Source of the DNA: Casuarius casuarius
Lineage: Eukaryota > Chordata > Aves > Casuariiformes > Casuariidae
DNA length: 64,000 bases
Assembly: GCA_003342895.1 (NCBI GenBank)
Contig: PTFA01000055.1
Span: 62,001-126,000, forward strand
Direction: 5' to 3'
This document shows, one piece after another, positions 13,201 through 27,500 of the stretch. The notes beneath the pieces were generated by a model that was given only the letters and a program-made list of their open reading frames with translations, did no database searches and had not been told where the DNA came from. The position numbers and the translations under genes were made by a program. The number at the start of each line of letters is the position of its first letter. The first letter of the stretch is position 1.

Positions 13201-16200
13201 AAGACTAGTTTAATGTATTTTCTTATATGGATGTTAAGGCATAAGAAAATAGTAAATCTGTAAAACTAATTAAAACTAGCGGAGAAAAGTTTCCAAGGAC
13301 ATAACTTTTGATTCGCTTATAAAATGTGTTAGCTTTGTTCATGTGTTTTCACCTGTGCCAGCCCTCAGCAATGGGAGCCCATTTTCAGCCACTGTACAGA
13401 ACTTCCTACACAAAGAATACAAATGGCAAAAAGAACAAAGCTTGGTTTCCTACTGATTTGCAGTCCATCTTCCTTGTACACCCTTAACAGCAAATCCTCT
13501 CAGCTCCTGCTGTCCCTTAGGACCCCAGTGGAATAGCAGCAGGTCCTCTTCATGTTCCTACAATCATTCCCAGCTGGTTTCCCCCTCAGCCCTTGGCTCC
13601 TCCTGTTTTATTCCAGCTGGGGGATCCCAACAGGAATTACAGCATGCTATAGCTAGTCATGGTCAGCCTGTACATACTGGGCACTCAATGGTAGATCCAA
13701 ACCAGAATGAGTTAAAGAACACCCAGTTGAAATATTTTTTCCTACACTGAAGACACCAATAGGAGTTTTCCTCTAATTTTAATAATGTGTCTGACAATAG
13801 TTGGAAAGTTTTGAGGGCAAATTTAAAGGCAGAAAATAAATCTTCTTCTTTGGCTGAAAGTAATTATTAATGCACATGGACATATATTTTAGTATCAGTT
13901 CAATATTGCGGGCTTTTTCACTCTTCCTCAGGATTTTGTATCAAATGACCTATTGCTAATTGATTAATTACTCTGGCAATTACTCTGATTAATTACAAAT
14001 TGACAAATTCTTATTTCTCAATCCTAAGGAAATATTCATATGGTTGTATATGTGCTCCCAAATTTGGAAACTAAAGTCTATCATGCCTCATTAGGAATCT
14101 GGTCTCACAGTTGCCTGTGTCCACTTTGGACATAGGGAGAATTGCTGAATTTCCAGTGACCAGTTTAAAGCATTAGGAAACAGGACCATTCAGGATTTTT
14201 GTGGATTTCAGTCTTTCCTTCCAAGAAATAATTGAGGTTTTTGCTGGTATGGTAGACTATAACGTCATTTCTTGCAAAAAAGCAGGATTTGATCACAGAA
14301 GAGAGGATATGCCAAACAGGCTGCTACTCAAACTAATTTTGTGGATCCTGACACTTACATCTAAGTGCTGTGTTTGAAGGGAAAGTATTTTAAGGATTGT
14401 TTTGGCTCTCATTTGGTATTCTCTTGGCTTGAAGCAGATGAAAAAAGTCATTGCCTTGAATTTTTGTAAATTGTCAAGTTTTTGTTCTTTTAGATTAAAG
14501 GCTATCTACGCATACTAAAACATACACAAAGCAACTGCAATAGAAATATTTTGAACATATAAAATATATAATTATTTCTAATGAAATATGAATTTATACA
14601 TCTCTAGAAGCTTTCTACTTGTTATTTGGACTAAAAAATGCTTTTTTTTGCCTTTGGAGTTATGCCAGTTAACCATGCCAATTATTTAATATTTATTATT
14701 TAATAGTTATTATTCCCCCTGCAGGGGAACCCAAGAAGGTTTGAGCCTAGGCAGACAGGATATGAGGACTGAAACTACTTGCCAACCCAAATGTAAACAC
14801 TGAGTCCCCCGGAGACATGACTAGCAGAACCTGCTGGAGGCAGGTCAAGATCAAACTATAGTTTCAGGAGCCAATTTGAAGAAACTGTCACTAATACAGT
14901 AATGACAGGAGGAACACATCATACATCTAATACATATGCTTAGTCCAGGTTCTTGCCTGCCTTTAGTGCAGCCCTTATTTGATAAGGCAAAATATTCTAT
15001 TCATGTAACTCACCTATGGTGGCCAAGACTTCATATTGCAATTTCAAGATCAGGTAGGAATGCTCAGTAAAGGTAGAAATAAGTTGTTTCCATTTCTGAT
15101 AAAGGTTTTTTTTTCAGATAGTATGCCTTTTATATTATACCTATACATCCTTCTTGTTGCAAAAATATATTATTCTGTTTTACGCAGGATTTAATTCATA
15201 GATCTGTAAGTAAACTTACAGTTTTTATTACTGGGTTTCCAACAAAAAACATCCATTTTCTACAAAAAAAGTGATAATCTTGGAATGATATGTTTCAAAC
15301 AATCAATATACAGAAGTATTTTTTTAAACTGTGCAAAGATTTACTTGCTATAACAAAAAGGCTGTCATATCAATGATATAAATTCATATTAAAAAAAATG
15401 TAAATGCATTTTGGTTTGTATAGTGCATAGAAACTCCAAGGCCAAATACAATAAACAGTATCTTATAAGGGAAATCTTTATCAGTGTTCAGCCCTTAAAG
15501 TCAATCATTTTATGCTTCCATACTGCCCATTGCTTTTTATTTGGACTTTAAAATTGTACAAATTAAAGCTACAAAATAAAGTGTTAATTGAAAACAAACA
15601 AAAAGTGCAAATCAGACTGGATTTTCCCCCACTTCCAACAAAACATCCAGTGATAGCCTTTCTGATATTTTCAAACCCACAGAAGCTGAAAATTGAATTT
15701 AATTCCATCCCTCTTCTGCTTTTTTCTATTCTATCTTTTATTTTATGTATACTTTTCTCTTTAAAGAGAAATGGCCACTTGAGGCTGTGCAGTTTAGGAG
15801 ATGGTTTTTCTTTTCTCTTGACTAGGGAGTTTGCAAATGCTGCCTGGTTTTTCTTATATTGTTGCTGAGAGGAGGAATGTTTTTGAGGAGTTTACTTTTC
15901 CCTTTCTTAGAAAGGCTACTAATGTAATCAATTGGTTTTCCATTAGCTGTACGTTTTTGTTTGCTGAATATATCATGCAATTAATTGGTACATTTCCAAT
16001 TACAGCAACTAGCTCTTCTATGGCAATATGGTGAGTCATAACAGCAATATTACAATTGTATATATGATGGAGCTAATGCTCTGCTGCTTTATTCTATTAC
16101 CCTAAAAATTTTAGCTGCTCAAGACCTTCTCTGTGTTTGGATGAGAATTTGTTAAAGAACAGTAGAGTATGCTCCAGAAAGCAGGAATGCCAATTAGACC

Positions 16201-18381
16201 AAAGACTGTTTTGCTGTGTATTAAGCCAGAAGTCGCAGTCATATGAACCATATAGCCATACTTCCAAAAGTTCTGTCTTCTGTACAAATTACAATCCTAA
16301 AACTGCTCATCTGTGTAACTTGCAGATTCTGGGGTAATTTGTGCAAAAGTTGGGAATTAATTCAGTTATACTACTATACGATACTGTGTCCTTTTTGCTT
16401 GTTTTCTTTCAGTTATTCTGAAATATTGCTGTAGTATTTTACCTGCACAGTATTTAAATGCTTAGGCTGTTTAGAATTACAGTATAGTAGCAGAGCCATA
16501 TGGAAGGGCATTTTAAGGAAATTCATAGCTTAAATAGTCAGAACATACTTGTATTTCTTCCTGATTTAAATGAGTCTAAGCAAAAGTTAGAACGAAGACA
16601 TTTTATTTTACTGTTCACAGCAAACTGTGAAACTGTTAATCTTTCATTTAAATCATGATAAAGATTTCCCCTTGACCATTTCTTTGGTAAAAATGGCTGT
16701 GTGTCACATTTGCCTAATCTGCTAGTAAAAGTCATTTTCTTTGGTGGAAATAATTTTTTGTTCTTATGAGTCCAGCTTTATAACAAGTCTTCAGTATTCA
16801 CCTTTAGATAATGGGCCCATTCTGCATTTACCTGTCCATTCGGTGAATGCAAAATTAGTCCCAATTTAGGGCACAAAAATCAAACAGATCAGTCATAAAA
16901 TAACTGGAAGCGTGGTTGCATAAAGATTGCCTTTTAGTAGTAAAAGGCCAAACATCGATATTACAGGCAGCAAATGTCTAAATGCAGTATATCAGAATAC
17001 AATATTGTTTGTATAAAATGAGTAGTTTCACAGCTATTTTAAAAGCATCTTATTTCTCACAAGTAAGTGTAGAGAAGTTTATGTAGACGCATAGTGGATG
17101 TTTAAAATGCATAGTTGCATACGTCTTCCATAGCTTTGTAATGGTTACACAGTGTTCCACTTCTGTTGGTTTAAATCTCCTGAATTAAAGAACAAACATA
17201 TTATTTATGACATGAATTCTATTATTTCTCTGCTTTATCTTTCCCCTTATTTGTTTGAAACTAAACTTTATTCCATTTGCACATTTATACTTGGCAAAAT
17301 TTTCAAATGGTCCAGTTTGTGAGGTGTTTAGGCACCTACTGAAACATGATTTGCAACTCAGTGAATCCTTAGTAATTCAGTAAGAATCATATGCCAAGAT
17401 GACTTTATAAAAATGGGAGCTTGAATCCAAAATGGGATAAGTCCTTGCTAGCCTGTCACAGCAACCAACTGAAAGCACAGTAACATGTGAGAAACATAGG
17501 AGAAAACACACTCTTGAAAAGTATTATGCTTGATTGTTTTCTGATTTGTTATTCTCTTCATATGAGCTTTACCTGACATTATTCTCTTCCCAGTCTTTAA
17601 AACACAAAGGGTATGGAAACAATCTTCCTTCAAGTGGATGGCTTGTGAGAAGAAGGAAGCACAATACCAGCAGTGACATGAATGCGGAGTCACTCGGATC
17701 TGTCACCTTCACATGATAGATTGGAAATGACAAGGGGAAGTGGCTAGAGAGCAGGATTGGTCCTCAACTGACAGACCATCCTCTGACAAGCATTTCCAGC
17801 TGGCAGAAGTTGAAGGAGGCTTTGATTAGACTGCAAAGAGGGTAGAGAATCAGGGAAGTTCACTGTACAGTTTCCACAGTGTTAGTATCTTCTGCTTTCT
17901 TCTGCCGCTAATCCCTTTGTCTATTAAGCTCTGCCTTCTTTTCTAGGGTCTTTTAATTCCTTGTTTTACATTTTCCCCATTTTGGGTTCTCCTCTTGCTA
18001 TTGCACTTGCATCCTTCCTCCATAACCTAACTCAGCATCCAAAATTACAGCTTGAGATAGCAGGACTTCAGATACATCAGCAATCCTTATGCATCTCAGC
18101 ATTTACATTGGCATTCACAGAAATGTTTCATGATTAGCAATCAAGTGATTAATTAGGTTAATATGGGCCCTATTTTAAGAGCTGAATGGATATACTGAAC
18201 TATTAAACTGCAGTGGTGATAATGATGATAGCATTCAATTAAAAGGTACTGGACTTACTGTCTTACTGCCATTAAGTCATGAATGACTATATACTGTTTT
18301 ATATAAACAGTGTTTCTACCATTGCGTGGCTCCCACATAAAAAAGCAGATCAGAATAGCATAATGGATTGTCTATTGTCCT
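7241..18381. other. Intergenic DNA between LINE relic and EMB 3' end
   Basis: AT-rich non-coding DNA with A runs near 10,295-10,307 and 13,150-13,163. A more GC-balanced patch at about 13,340-13,740 and another at 7,300-7,560 (with CATATAAAG) may be old inserted elements, but I could not classify them. Long EMB 3' UTR forms could extend into the right end. Confidence 0.6.
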
Positions 18382-18387
18382 TTTATT
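18382..18387 (-). terminator. EMB: Candidate EMB polyadenylation signal
   Basis: AATAAA on the minus strand, about 70 nt after the EMB stop codon and followed some 40-50 nt later by a T/GT-rich stretch. It would give a very short 3' UTR. Other AATAAA matches on this strand lie near 17,271 and 16,601, so longer 3' ends are possible. Confidence 0.5.
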
Positions 18388-18436
18388 AGACTGCTTAAAG
18401 GAAAAGAAAACTTCAGGCTGTTTCATCCTTTACTTA

Positions 18437-18438
18437 CC
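18437..18438 (-). other. Consensus splice donor in the 3' UTR
   Basis: The minus strand reads GAAG|GTAAGTAA across this junction, a full-consensus donor only 18 nt after the EMB stop. If used, the last intron would lie in the 3' UTR and a further non-coding exon would be downstream (lower coordinates). I could not identify an acceptor with confidence. Confidence 0.4.
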
Positions 18439-18455
18439 TTCTTTTAGGAAGAGAT

Positions 18456-18513
18456 TTATACTTTCCTGTGCCTAGTGCTACTGCTTTCCACGCCATTGCT
18501 TTCTTCTGATTTA
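18456..18513 (-). CDS. EMB: EMB coding exon 10: C-terminus and stop
   Basis: The terminal coding exon follows a clear pyrimidine tract and TTACAG|. It completes Leu351 and encodes KSEESNGVESSSTRHRKV, then TAA at 18,456-18,458. The K-S-acidic-x-S-N-G start and the RHRK end match the mammalian tail, which runs several residues past RHRK; here the protein stops sooner. A consensus splice donor lies 18 nt after the stop. Confidence 0.92.
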
Positions 18514-21500
18514 CTGTAAGAAAGAAATTAAATTCCCAAACATCTTTCAGAATGCAGGATCAGCACAGTCATTCCAGTCCCACAATCAAATCACAGAGTG
18601 CATCCAGAATGTATTTAAATTTTTCTCTTTTGATATGTAAAAGTAAGAGAAAAGAGAATTAAAAAAAAAGAAATATACTGACTTAAAGAAAAAACAAAAA
18701 AACTTTCAACCAAATAACAAAAGGCTCAACACGAAAAGGGAGAAAAAAGGCCCCAAAGTTTTCGGAAAAGTTGTAAGAACAGTTACAATATTCCCATTAG
18801 TATACTGCTATGGTATTATTTCATTCAGTGTTTAAATTTGTTTATGAAGTATATGCCCAGATGAATAATATACAACAAACAATATACAGCTCAGTGTCCA
18901 CAGAACATGGGCTGAAACTGTCACTTCAGATCATTGCTTCTTTTGAAGTACTGACAATTCACTAACATGGTATTGGTCACAATCAAGACTTCAGCTAGAT
19001 CTGTATTAACAGTTCTCTTGCTACCACAATATACTCCCAAATCACCGTTCTCCTACCTACTACCTTGTTGGTTGCGACATTTTAATTATATCTCATCAAC
19101 CAAACTCAACTGTATTATACAGCATCACTTGACATAATAGACCAGAAGTGTTCCTTTGGAGCCATTCCCTCTGGTGCACCAATCTGTGTTCTAAGTAGCC
19201 AGTGGTTGAAATAACTTTCAGTTATTGAAATCAGGCAAAAAGTACATGGTTTAATAGATTTTTCTCATAGGTATTTATCTAACAAGGTAGAACTCCATAA
19301 AGATCAAGCAACTGATCAAAACCACGGCATCACAAACATGCCACATCTCATAAGGCATGAAAACATATCATTACTTTAGTGCACTATACTATGTAAAAGT
19401 CCTATTTTAATACAGTTTCAGTATGTTTATAAGAAGCAGGGCTATGTGGCAAGAGCAGTTATTGAATTCGCAACATAAGACATATCCCCAAACATCTTAG
19501 GGTGTAATAGCATACTATATTCCCAAGACATATCTCCCCTGTATAGTATAACTGAATTACAGTTTTAAAGCTGTTTAGAGAAGAAAAGAAAAGAAAGAAA
19601 AATATAATACATTTTCAGTTAGTGTTGGAGAAAAGAATGGGGAAATGAATACAGCACAGGGAAACAGAGAAGGGCACTGCAGCAAGAAATTCAAAAGGAG
19701 AAGATTGGTACCACTCAGAGGGACAAAACAGGATCAGCATAGGAAGGAAGAAGGACTTGAGAGAGGGAAAGAAAATTGGAGTGAGTTGGAATATACCTAA
19801 AGAGAAAAGGAACTACTGAACTGCATCTTAAAAGGAAATAAAAGAGGCCAGAGGAAATGACTGGGCTTCGAGGGTGGGGGGAAGGGGAAGAAAGTACAGT
19901 TTATCTCAAAAAGGGAAGGTTAGCAAACCTTTCACAAAGAGGTTATATTTATGCCCAACACAGCAAAATAATGCCAGATCCCAAATCTCCAGCAACTACA
20001 TCTGAAAAATTAGGTTTCTGACCACATATTAGTGAGAGATAGATGTAGGTTAACATGGACAAACCATAAGTGAAACATTTTCAAAAACGTCTTCTGAAAA
20101 GTTTCCACCTGAAAATGATTTTCCTCATAGTTACAGCCTTTTAGAATGAGTTTAGAGTGAGGTCACCTGGTGCTCTGACAATAAAGTGAAAACAACTTCC
20201 AAACAATAAAATTAAGTGCCAGGCTAAAACCAGTATTCTGCACCTTCTGGAGTTATGAAGGCTTAAGGATGGGAATAAACTGTACTTGGGCATTCATAGG
20301 TAACCATCACCAATTGTTAACAATAAGTTATAACTTTGTACTGTACACTGCAGTATGCAAAAGAGCAAATACTTAAATATAGAATGTAAGTTCATTACTC
20401 ACAGTTGCTCCACTTGTTCAAATTCCTTTTCATATTCTGCAAAACAGAAAAAGGATTACATAAAGGTCTTAGTTTAATATACACATTAAATAATTCAATA
20501 AAAGAATGATTATTATGTGCATAAAATAAGTGAAGCAAAACAAAATCCTAGTTTGATATTATTAGTTTATTTGTATTAAATTTATCATTCAAATTATTCT
20601 GTTCCTCTATCCATCTGGATAAAAATATTATTAAAATAATATTAAAATGTATTATTATTAAGGTTAAAATAATAATATTAAAAATAATAAAAAGCCTACC
20701 TGCATGCTTCTCTTTCTTTTTGGAATACACCTCATAAAGGAAAACAATAGCTACTAAAATAATAACTTCAGCCAGTATTGCTAGAAATGGTTTGAGTGGC
20801 ACCAGGAAGGTGAGAACTTTAAGCTTCAGCTTTCCTTTACTTTTTCCTAGTTTAAAAACAGCTTCACACCAGTATGCGCCATCATCTTTCTTGGTGAGCT
20901 TCAGTATCTTGAGATGGGTTGTGTTGGCAGGTACTCGATCAATTACATATTTGTCTGACAGCAGAGAATCATTAATGGCAATCTAAAAATAGAAAAATAC
21001 ATTAAGTCTTACTAATGCAATGACAAAGTGTTTAATCAAATTATTTATATTATCAACATTTCTAATTTTATATAGAATTCTATCTAGAAAGATGTAAAAT
21101 GAATTAAGAACAAGTGGCATTTGTAAAGCACATTTAGTCTACCTCCAAGGGAAGGATTTATCTTAGCTACTCACCCTGTCTTCCTTTTATAATCAGTGGA
21201 GGAAAATGCCATTTTAGGGAGCAAATCATCTGACCTACTTTAGTCAATTAATTTGGGATGAGATGAAAGGTACCCTTGACTCTATTGACTCTCCACTAAC
21301 AAAGGCAGCCTTGAACATCAGGATCTGATGTCCAGGTTCTACCACAGCACAAAGAACATGCTTAAATGAAGTGGAGCTGGGAACAACCCTGCACTGGGAA
21401 ATGATTCGATATAGTCTCAAGAGTCAATGCTGCTAGCGCAGTGCATCCTCTTCTCTGCAACAGCATAGAGGAGACCTCATCTCTTTACCTCCTCTCCACT

Positions 21501-24500
21501 GATAGTGCTCGTCCCAGTAGAGGACTAGAACAAAGTAGCTGTGCTGCCCAAGGCCAAGGGGGATCCTGAAAGGTGAGCATGTGAAGGAGTGAAACTGTGC
21601 CAGGCTAGAGCTTTCCCCAGCCTTCAAGGCAGGAGCTGAGGAGATTACACAGCAGTCTCCACCACAGGATGACTTCTTTCAGGTCCCATGCCTCAAAGAG
21701 GTCACATTGGCTGGGAAACACAAAGTTAGTTAGGAGAATGAGGAAGAGGAGGTACCTGCTCATGTTCCCCCCCTTAAGCCTCCAAAACCTTACTAACATC
21801 TTGTCTAAAAGGTGTTCTGCTATGAGATTGTTTGGTATCAATGAGTGAGATTAAGAAATATAGCTATCATTATTATATGGAAAACAAATACCTCAAGACT
21901 CATCCGATTTGTTTTATTCTTATCTGTCTCTAATTTTCTTAGGGAAGGCACTTTAGAAGAGGGAAAAAAACCCATTTCCAAATACAAACCAGAACACACC
22001 AACCCTACACATCTATAACCAATACTTCTAAATGACATAGATGACACTTTTTTTCCACGTTCAGAGATTTATACTAACATTGAAGGAAATGCAGTTTGTA
22101 GAACCTACAGCAAGAAGCCATTATACATTACAAAGCGTTTGTACTTGTTTTTTGCAGTATTATTCTGTTTGCCCAACAGATGGAAACCTTACCTGTTCGC
22201 TTCCATTGGTCAGGTACCAGGTCCAAGTGATGGGAGTATAATTGGAACTTTTACATATCATTACAACTGTATCTCCTTCATAACTGATTATAGGTTTTTC
22301 TTTTCCTTCAATTTTTGGTACTAAGAACAAGCAGGAAAAAATTCGGCATATTAGAGCTACAGGTTTTAACTACAATATTAAAAAAAGATAAAATGTATTT
22401 GGATATGTCTTTATAGCAGTCCAATCATTTCTTTTCCTTGAGTAACTCATAGATAGTTATGTCATTTGGGACACATGATTTAATGAAGAGTCATTTCAGG
22501 CTAATGTTCTTTATACAAAATCTCTGCAAAAGGTCACAGCAATCCTGTTTTCAGTTGCCATATAATCTTGAAAACTAAGTGAGAATCAGACTGGGGCAGT
22601 TTTTCCCCTTGCCTTCCTCAACAGCTGTGAACTACTTGTCTCAACTCTATTGCACTTGAAATGAACTTTTTTTTTCTTTTTGCAATTTCATTCTATCTGC
22701 AAAAACTGACAGACATCTATTCTAGCTGTAATTTTATCAAATAATAGTATCGGCAAGTTGCGTGTGCAGAGTATTTTTTTTTTTTTAATAACTAAGACAA
22801 ATTGCAGAATGAGAGAGTTTTGTAGCTGCATACATTTTCTTAGTTGAAGCAATGACTTTTTGGTGTATGCCAGTAAAAAGTTACTTTTGGTCTGATCTTG
22901 CCAAATGAAGACTTTGGCCACAAGAAACAACACGTAAGATTTTGAGAGCAACTTGTCCCAGCTGTTATAACTGCAGATGCACCACGGCCTTCCAACAGCT
23001 GAAGCCCATAAAATGTTGTTAAATATATTGAGGCATTCCATAAATATAGTTAGAATTGAACAAATATATCATGATAGAGGATCTATTTCCCCTCCTCCCA
23101 TTTCCCTCATTCTTGTAATGCTTACTAGCATATGTTTTCCTCAGATTCATTTATTTTATCCATTTATCTCCTCAGTTTCATTGCTCTATCATGTAAGTAC
23201 AGATCTAGTGCATCTTTTAAACTGTATCAGTCACAAACCGTCAAACCAAACAGTCCAAACGTTTGCTTTCAGCGGAGTTATGGTGGAACAGCTTGATATA
23301 AACTAATACTGTTCATGCTCCCTCCCCTCATTGACTGGTTGAGCACAAGTCTTATTCAAGAAGTGAACTTTTCAAGAGAGAATGTTCAAATTTACAAATG
23401 CCCATTCCAGGAATATATATGATACCTTTTTTTTTTTTTTTTTTAGTAAGAACACTGCTTGCAATCTCAGAAAATATGGCTAAACATCATGCAATGTATG
23501 TTCATGATTTTTTTTCTTGGCACTTCTTCAACTCTAGATCAACATCACAAGAGAGCTTAGTTGTCATTTATACTTTAGCACCATGCAGCAATCCAGCCTT
23601 ATTACCAGTGAGTTTTCTCTCTCCATGTGTATTTAGGATTTAATCATTAAACACCGTATTCTTCTAGAAAGTCATGTCAGACTATCTTCACTGCTGTCAA
23701 TACAAGGGACAACTTTACTAATAACTGCTGCCACCTCCTTTGCAACTTACAGAAGAGACAAAACACAAAAGCAGGTTGAAAAATTAAATATTACAAGTGA
23801 AAACAAATATAAAAACCCTTGTACTCAGCACTGCACATTTCTATAGTACTCAAAAAGATTTGGCCATGCTGGTCAGTGGCAAAGCAAAGCTCTAGACACA
23901 CCAGCAATTTGTATAAACATATTAGTCATGATTAAGGACATGAACATATTTCATCACGTCTTCCAGGACCTGGCTGTGTAACAGAGCAGTTAACCTCTGA
24001 ATGCATGCAAGGAAGTGACATGCTTTGCCCCCGGTATTTTGCAAGGCGATCACCCAGAATTTGGTGACAAAACACTGCTGCTGCGAACAAAAACCAAACT
24101 TGAACAGATGAAGAGGCAGGTGATTCCACTAGCATTCACAGCAGTCAGAGCTCTACACTGGCTTAAAAACCAGAGTTGTTCCACAGCGTATGTAGCTGGA
24201 GAGCTGCCTCAATAAGTAGGATCCCTGAACAATGGACAAACAAGAATTAATCTATTCTATTTCTTTCTTAAAGTAGCCATTATAGTAACACGTCAAACTA
24301 TTTCTAAATACTAAAAACATTCTCCAAGTTTAATAGGTTTCTATAGATTTCTGTAGGTTTCTCCTAAAAACTTCTCTCACAATGGCTTCCTTCGGGGAGG
24401 AGTAAAAGTTTGACTCCCCTTAAAATCTGCAGGGTTGTGCTAGGCCAGGATGTGGGGGAGGGAGAGGAAGAAAGGTGACACATATCCAATAATGCCTAGC

Positions 24501-27500
24501 TGATGCCTAGTGGAAATACCTTCGCAAAGAGTTAGTTAACAATAGTGATGATTTTAGCCACTGGGTATAGTAAAGAGCTTTACCAACATGCTAGTCACCA
24601 CTTTGAGAATTATTCTCACTGCATTATTAACTGGAAGACTCAAAGCTTTCCCTTTCCCACTTCCTTCACACTTGCATTAATCTTGAAAAGTGCTAAGCCG
24701 TTACTTTGTATGGCATCAGACGTGGCTGCATTCAACCACTGTGAAGCAATTCTCCGATCTTGTAGTAATAAATCAGCTAATCCTATGCACTGTGTTCTAG
24801 AAAAGGTGACTTCCCTATCGATTAATTTTTACCCTTACTAAAACAGTTTATTTTATGCTTTCAAAAGAATACGGCTTCCTTTGACTTTTTTTTTTTAAAC
24901 CTATACAGACTTGCACAGCTATTCAGCTAAATCTTACCCACATGTTGACAAGAAAAATATAGAATCATTTTTAGAGATGAAAAGGTCTGACTAAGTTAGT
25001 ACAATTCTGTCTTTCCTCAGTACTGCAAGCTTGTCTTCCCTGGCTGAAGGTTTGAAAGCAGATGTCAGCGTTGCTATCTAAGACTTGAGAGAAAGTTTCC
25101 AGAAGCTGTATGACCAGATATTCTGCTGAACAAAGCCACCTTGCTCCACTGAGAATTACAAAGCCCTGCTGGTTAGTTCAGCTGGGGTTAAGGTAGTTAC
25201 ATGAAAGCAATGGTTCTTAGGAGCGGGTGTTCAGGCAGAATCTTTCCCAGTACAGCTCAGAGCGTGTGGAGGTTTCACAGATCAAATGCCTGCCTTGTTT
25301 TTTGCAAAAACTGGATGGTGAGAAAAGCAAAAGGGAATAGTTCCTGCGCGAGATGGAGGTTCTCATAAGCATATATTTGTTTCATTCCCTTTTTTTTTTT
25401 TTTTTAATTCAACTGGATTTCACTTATTACTATCCATGGTGAAATTAGTGGGGGAGAAAGGGGTTGGGGGGGCGTGTGGAGAACATAAAACAGAAGAAAG
25501 ATCCAGGTGCTCAGCTCTTCACTCATACTGCCCAGGAAAGCACATTCTAACTGTATATAAGGGATGTTCTTACATGCTATTTAAAGATGCACTTGAGCAA
25601 TAATTCGTTGATTCAGAAATAACCGAATTTTTTTGCCAAAAATGTGCCTCCATTCTACCAGTCATCACTGATCTTCTCATAACACCAAATCTTCTCAGTC
25701 CAAATTTTCAGAAATTACATGTCATTGGCTCTGCTTTTTGAATAACTGATCTGAGACTCCATTAAAGGGTTTTTGTTCTTGGCTGTTCCCCCTCCTTCGC
25801 CCCCAGAAAGTGATGAGTATTCACTTCTGCTGGAGGGATGGGGACGAAGGAGAAATCAGTTATTCCTTTAGAAAACTGTAGGCTTACCTGCTCCTTTGAT
25901 TGTTACCAAATTTTTTTAAACATGCTTTTGAGTTTTTCTTTTGACGTTTTTTCTCCCTCTCTCCACGTTATAGAAATGGCATCTGATAGATTCCCATTTA
26001 GCTTGACTACATTAGCCACTGCTTATCAAACTAAATTGCAGTTTCCGTACTATCCAGAAACCCTAATGCAACTAATGCAAGATTTCAATGGTAAAGTGAA
26101 GCAATAAAATTTAACAGAACTTGCCTTGTAAATGGAACACAGCTTTGAACTCTTCTTCCCCTTTAAGAGTACAACTGTAACTTCCCAGTTCATTTTCATC
26201 TGTGACTGTCAATCTAAAATAAAAAAAGTTTCACTGTTTTGCTCTTTTGCTTATATTTCTTTGTTGTCTTATAATGTTAGTTAGCCATCAGTAGCAGTTA
26301 TAAAGAAGCCAGAAGAGATTAGCAGTGGAGCACAGAACATACATTGTTGAAACACTAGGATTCAGGTTTAGTGCAATGTAGAAACAGCATGACATTTTTA
26401 GGAAAACAAGAAAGAAGAGCACATGGTTGCTAAGGAATGTGAACACCATTTTTATCCTTATTGCTCACAGGTACCCAGCGAAGGTGAAGTGTCTTTTAAG
26501 CAATATGATCCAATTGAACAAAAAATTATTGAGTTAGATGTGGGTTTACCATGTGAAATTTATAGCATGAGCTATGCAGGACATCGGACCGGATAATTAA
26601 AACAGTTTGTGCTTTCTTAAAGCCTGCCAGTCAATGGGTTAATATAGCTCCAAAACAGAAGAATTTTAAAGAATTGTCATCTAACAGTTTGACTGCAGAG
26701 AAAATGCTGGACTCCATCTACTTCACAGGCACTTTGAAGAAAATTTACATAGATTGTGGTTGTGCATATGGAATAGTAGAAAAGTGCTAGAATGTTCTCA
26801 TCATGTTTTTTATCACAGAAATTTTATATGGACATTACTGAGGTTAAGAAACTGAATATACACAGAAATCAACATGAGACTACCTGGTTAAAACTAGCCC
26901 ATTTATAGATTTTCAAAGGCCAATAGCAAAATGTATAAATGAAGAAGATTTTCTAGACAAAGAAGATTCCTAGAGTCTCCATACAGTGGTGAAATACAAG
27001 AAGAGTTAAGAAAAGCTTTACAACAATTTAAATATTCTTTTCTGTAAAGCTGATTCCTCCTTCTCTTTCCATTTTTTTGACTACGAAGGAAAACTGACCA
27101 CTAATGCCTTTCAGACTGTCTTCTGAACGGCATAGCTTGGGGTGGGGTAGGGTGGGGGGGAGAATGGTGGAAAATGGGGGAGTTAGCAGTGCAGCAAACC
27201 GAGATCACTATTTCAACTACTGAACAGAATTACAACCTGGAAGAACCAGGTTCTTATCCTATACTTCTGTCTGGAAGAATGCTTTTTTCTCCAGCACTAG
27301 AAGAAAGCAGAAGCTCTTCCTCCAGGCTTAGGATAACTGCAATCTTTTTTCTTTTCCTTCAGTTTCAATATGTTGATTACAGCCATTAATTTATCAAATA
27401 CATTTGGTTTGTACTCTTTTCTGATATACAAAACATCATCAGTTTTGGGCTGTGTATATACATGTGATGTAATTCACCAGAACCTGCAAGTCAAACTGCC

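Noticed and set aside
1..18000. HCN1 or another gene downstream of EMB
   Set aside because: No ion-channel or other conserved coding segment seen on either strand.
23427..23444. T run as a sign of an antisense processed gene
   Set aside because: No coding sequence or target-site duplication beside it; simple homopolymer in an intron.
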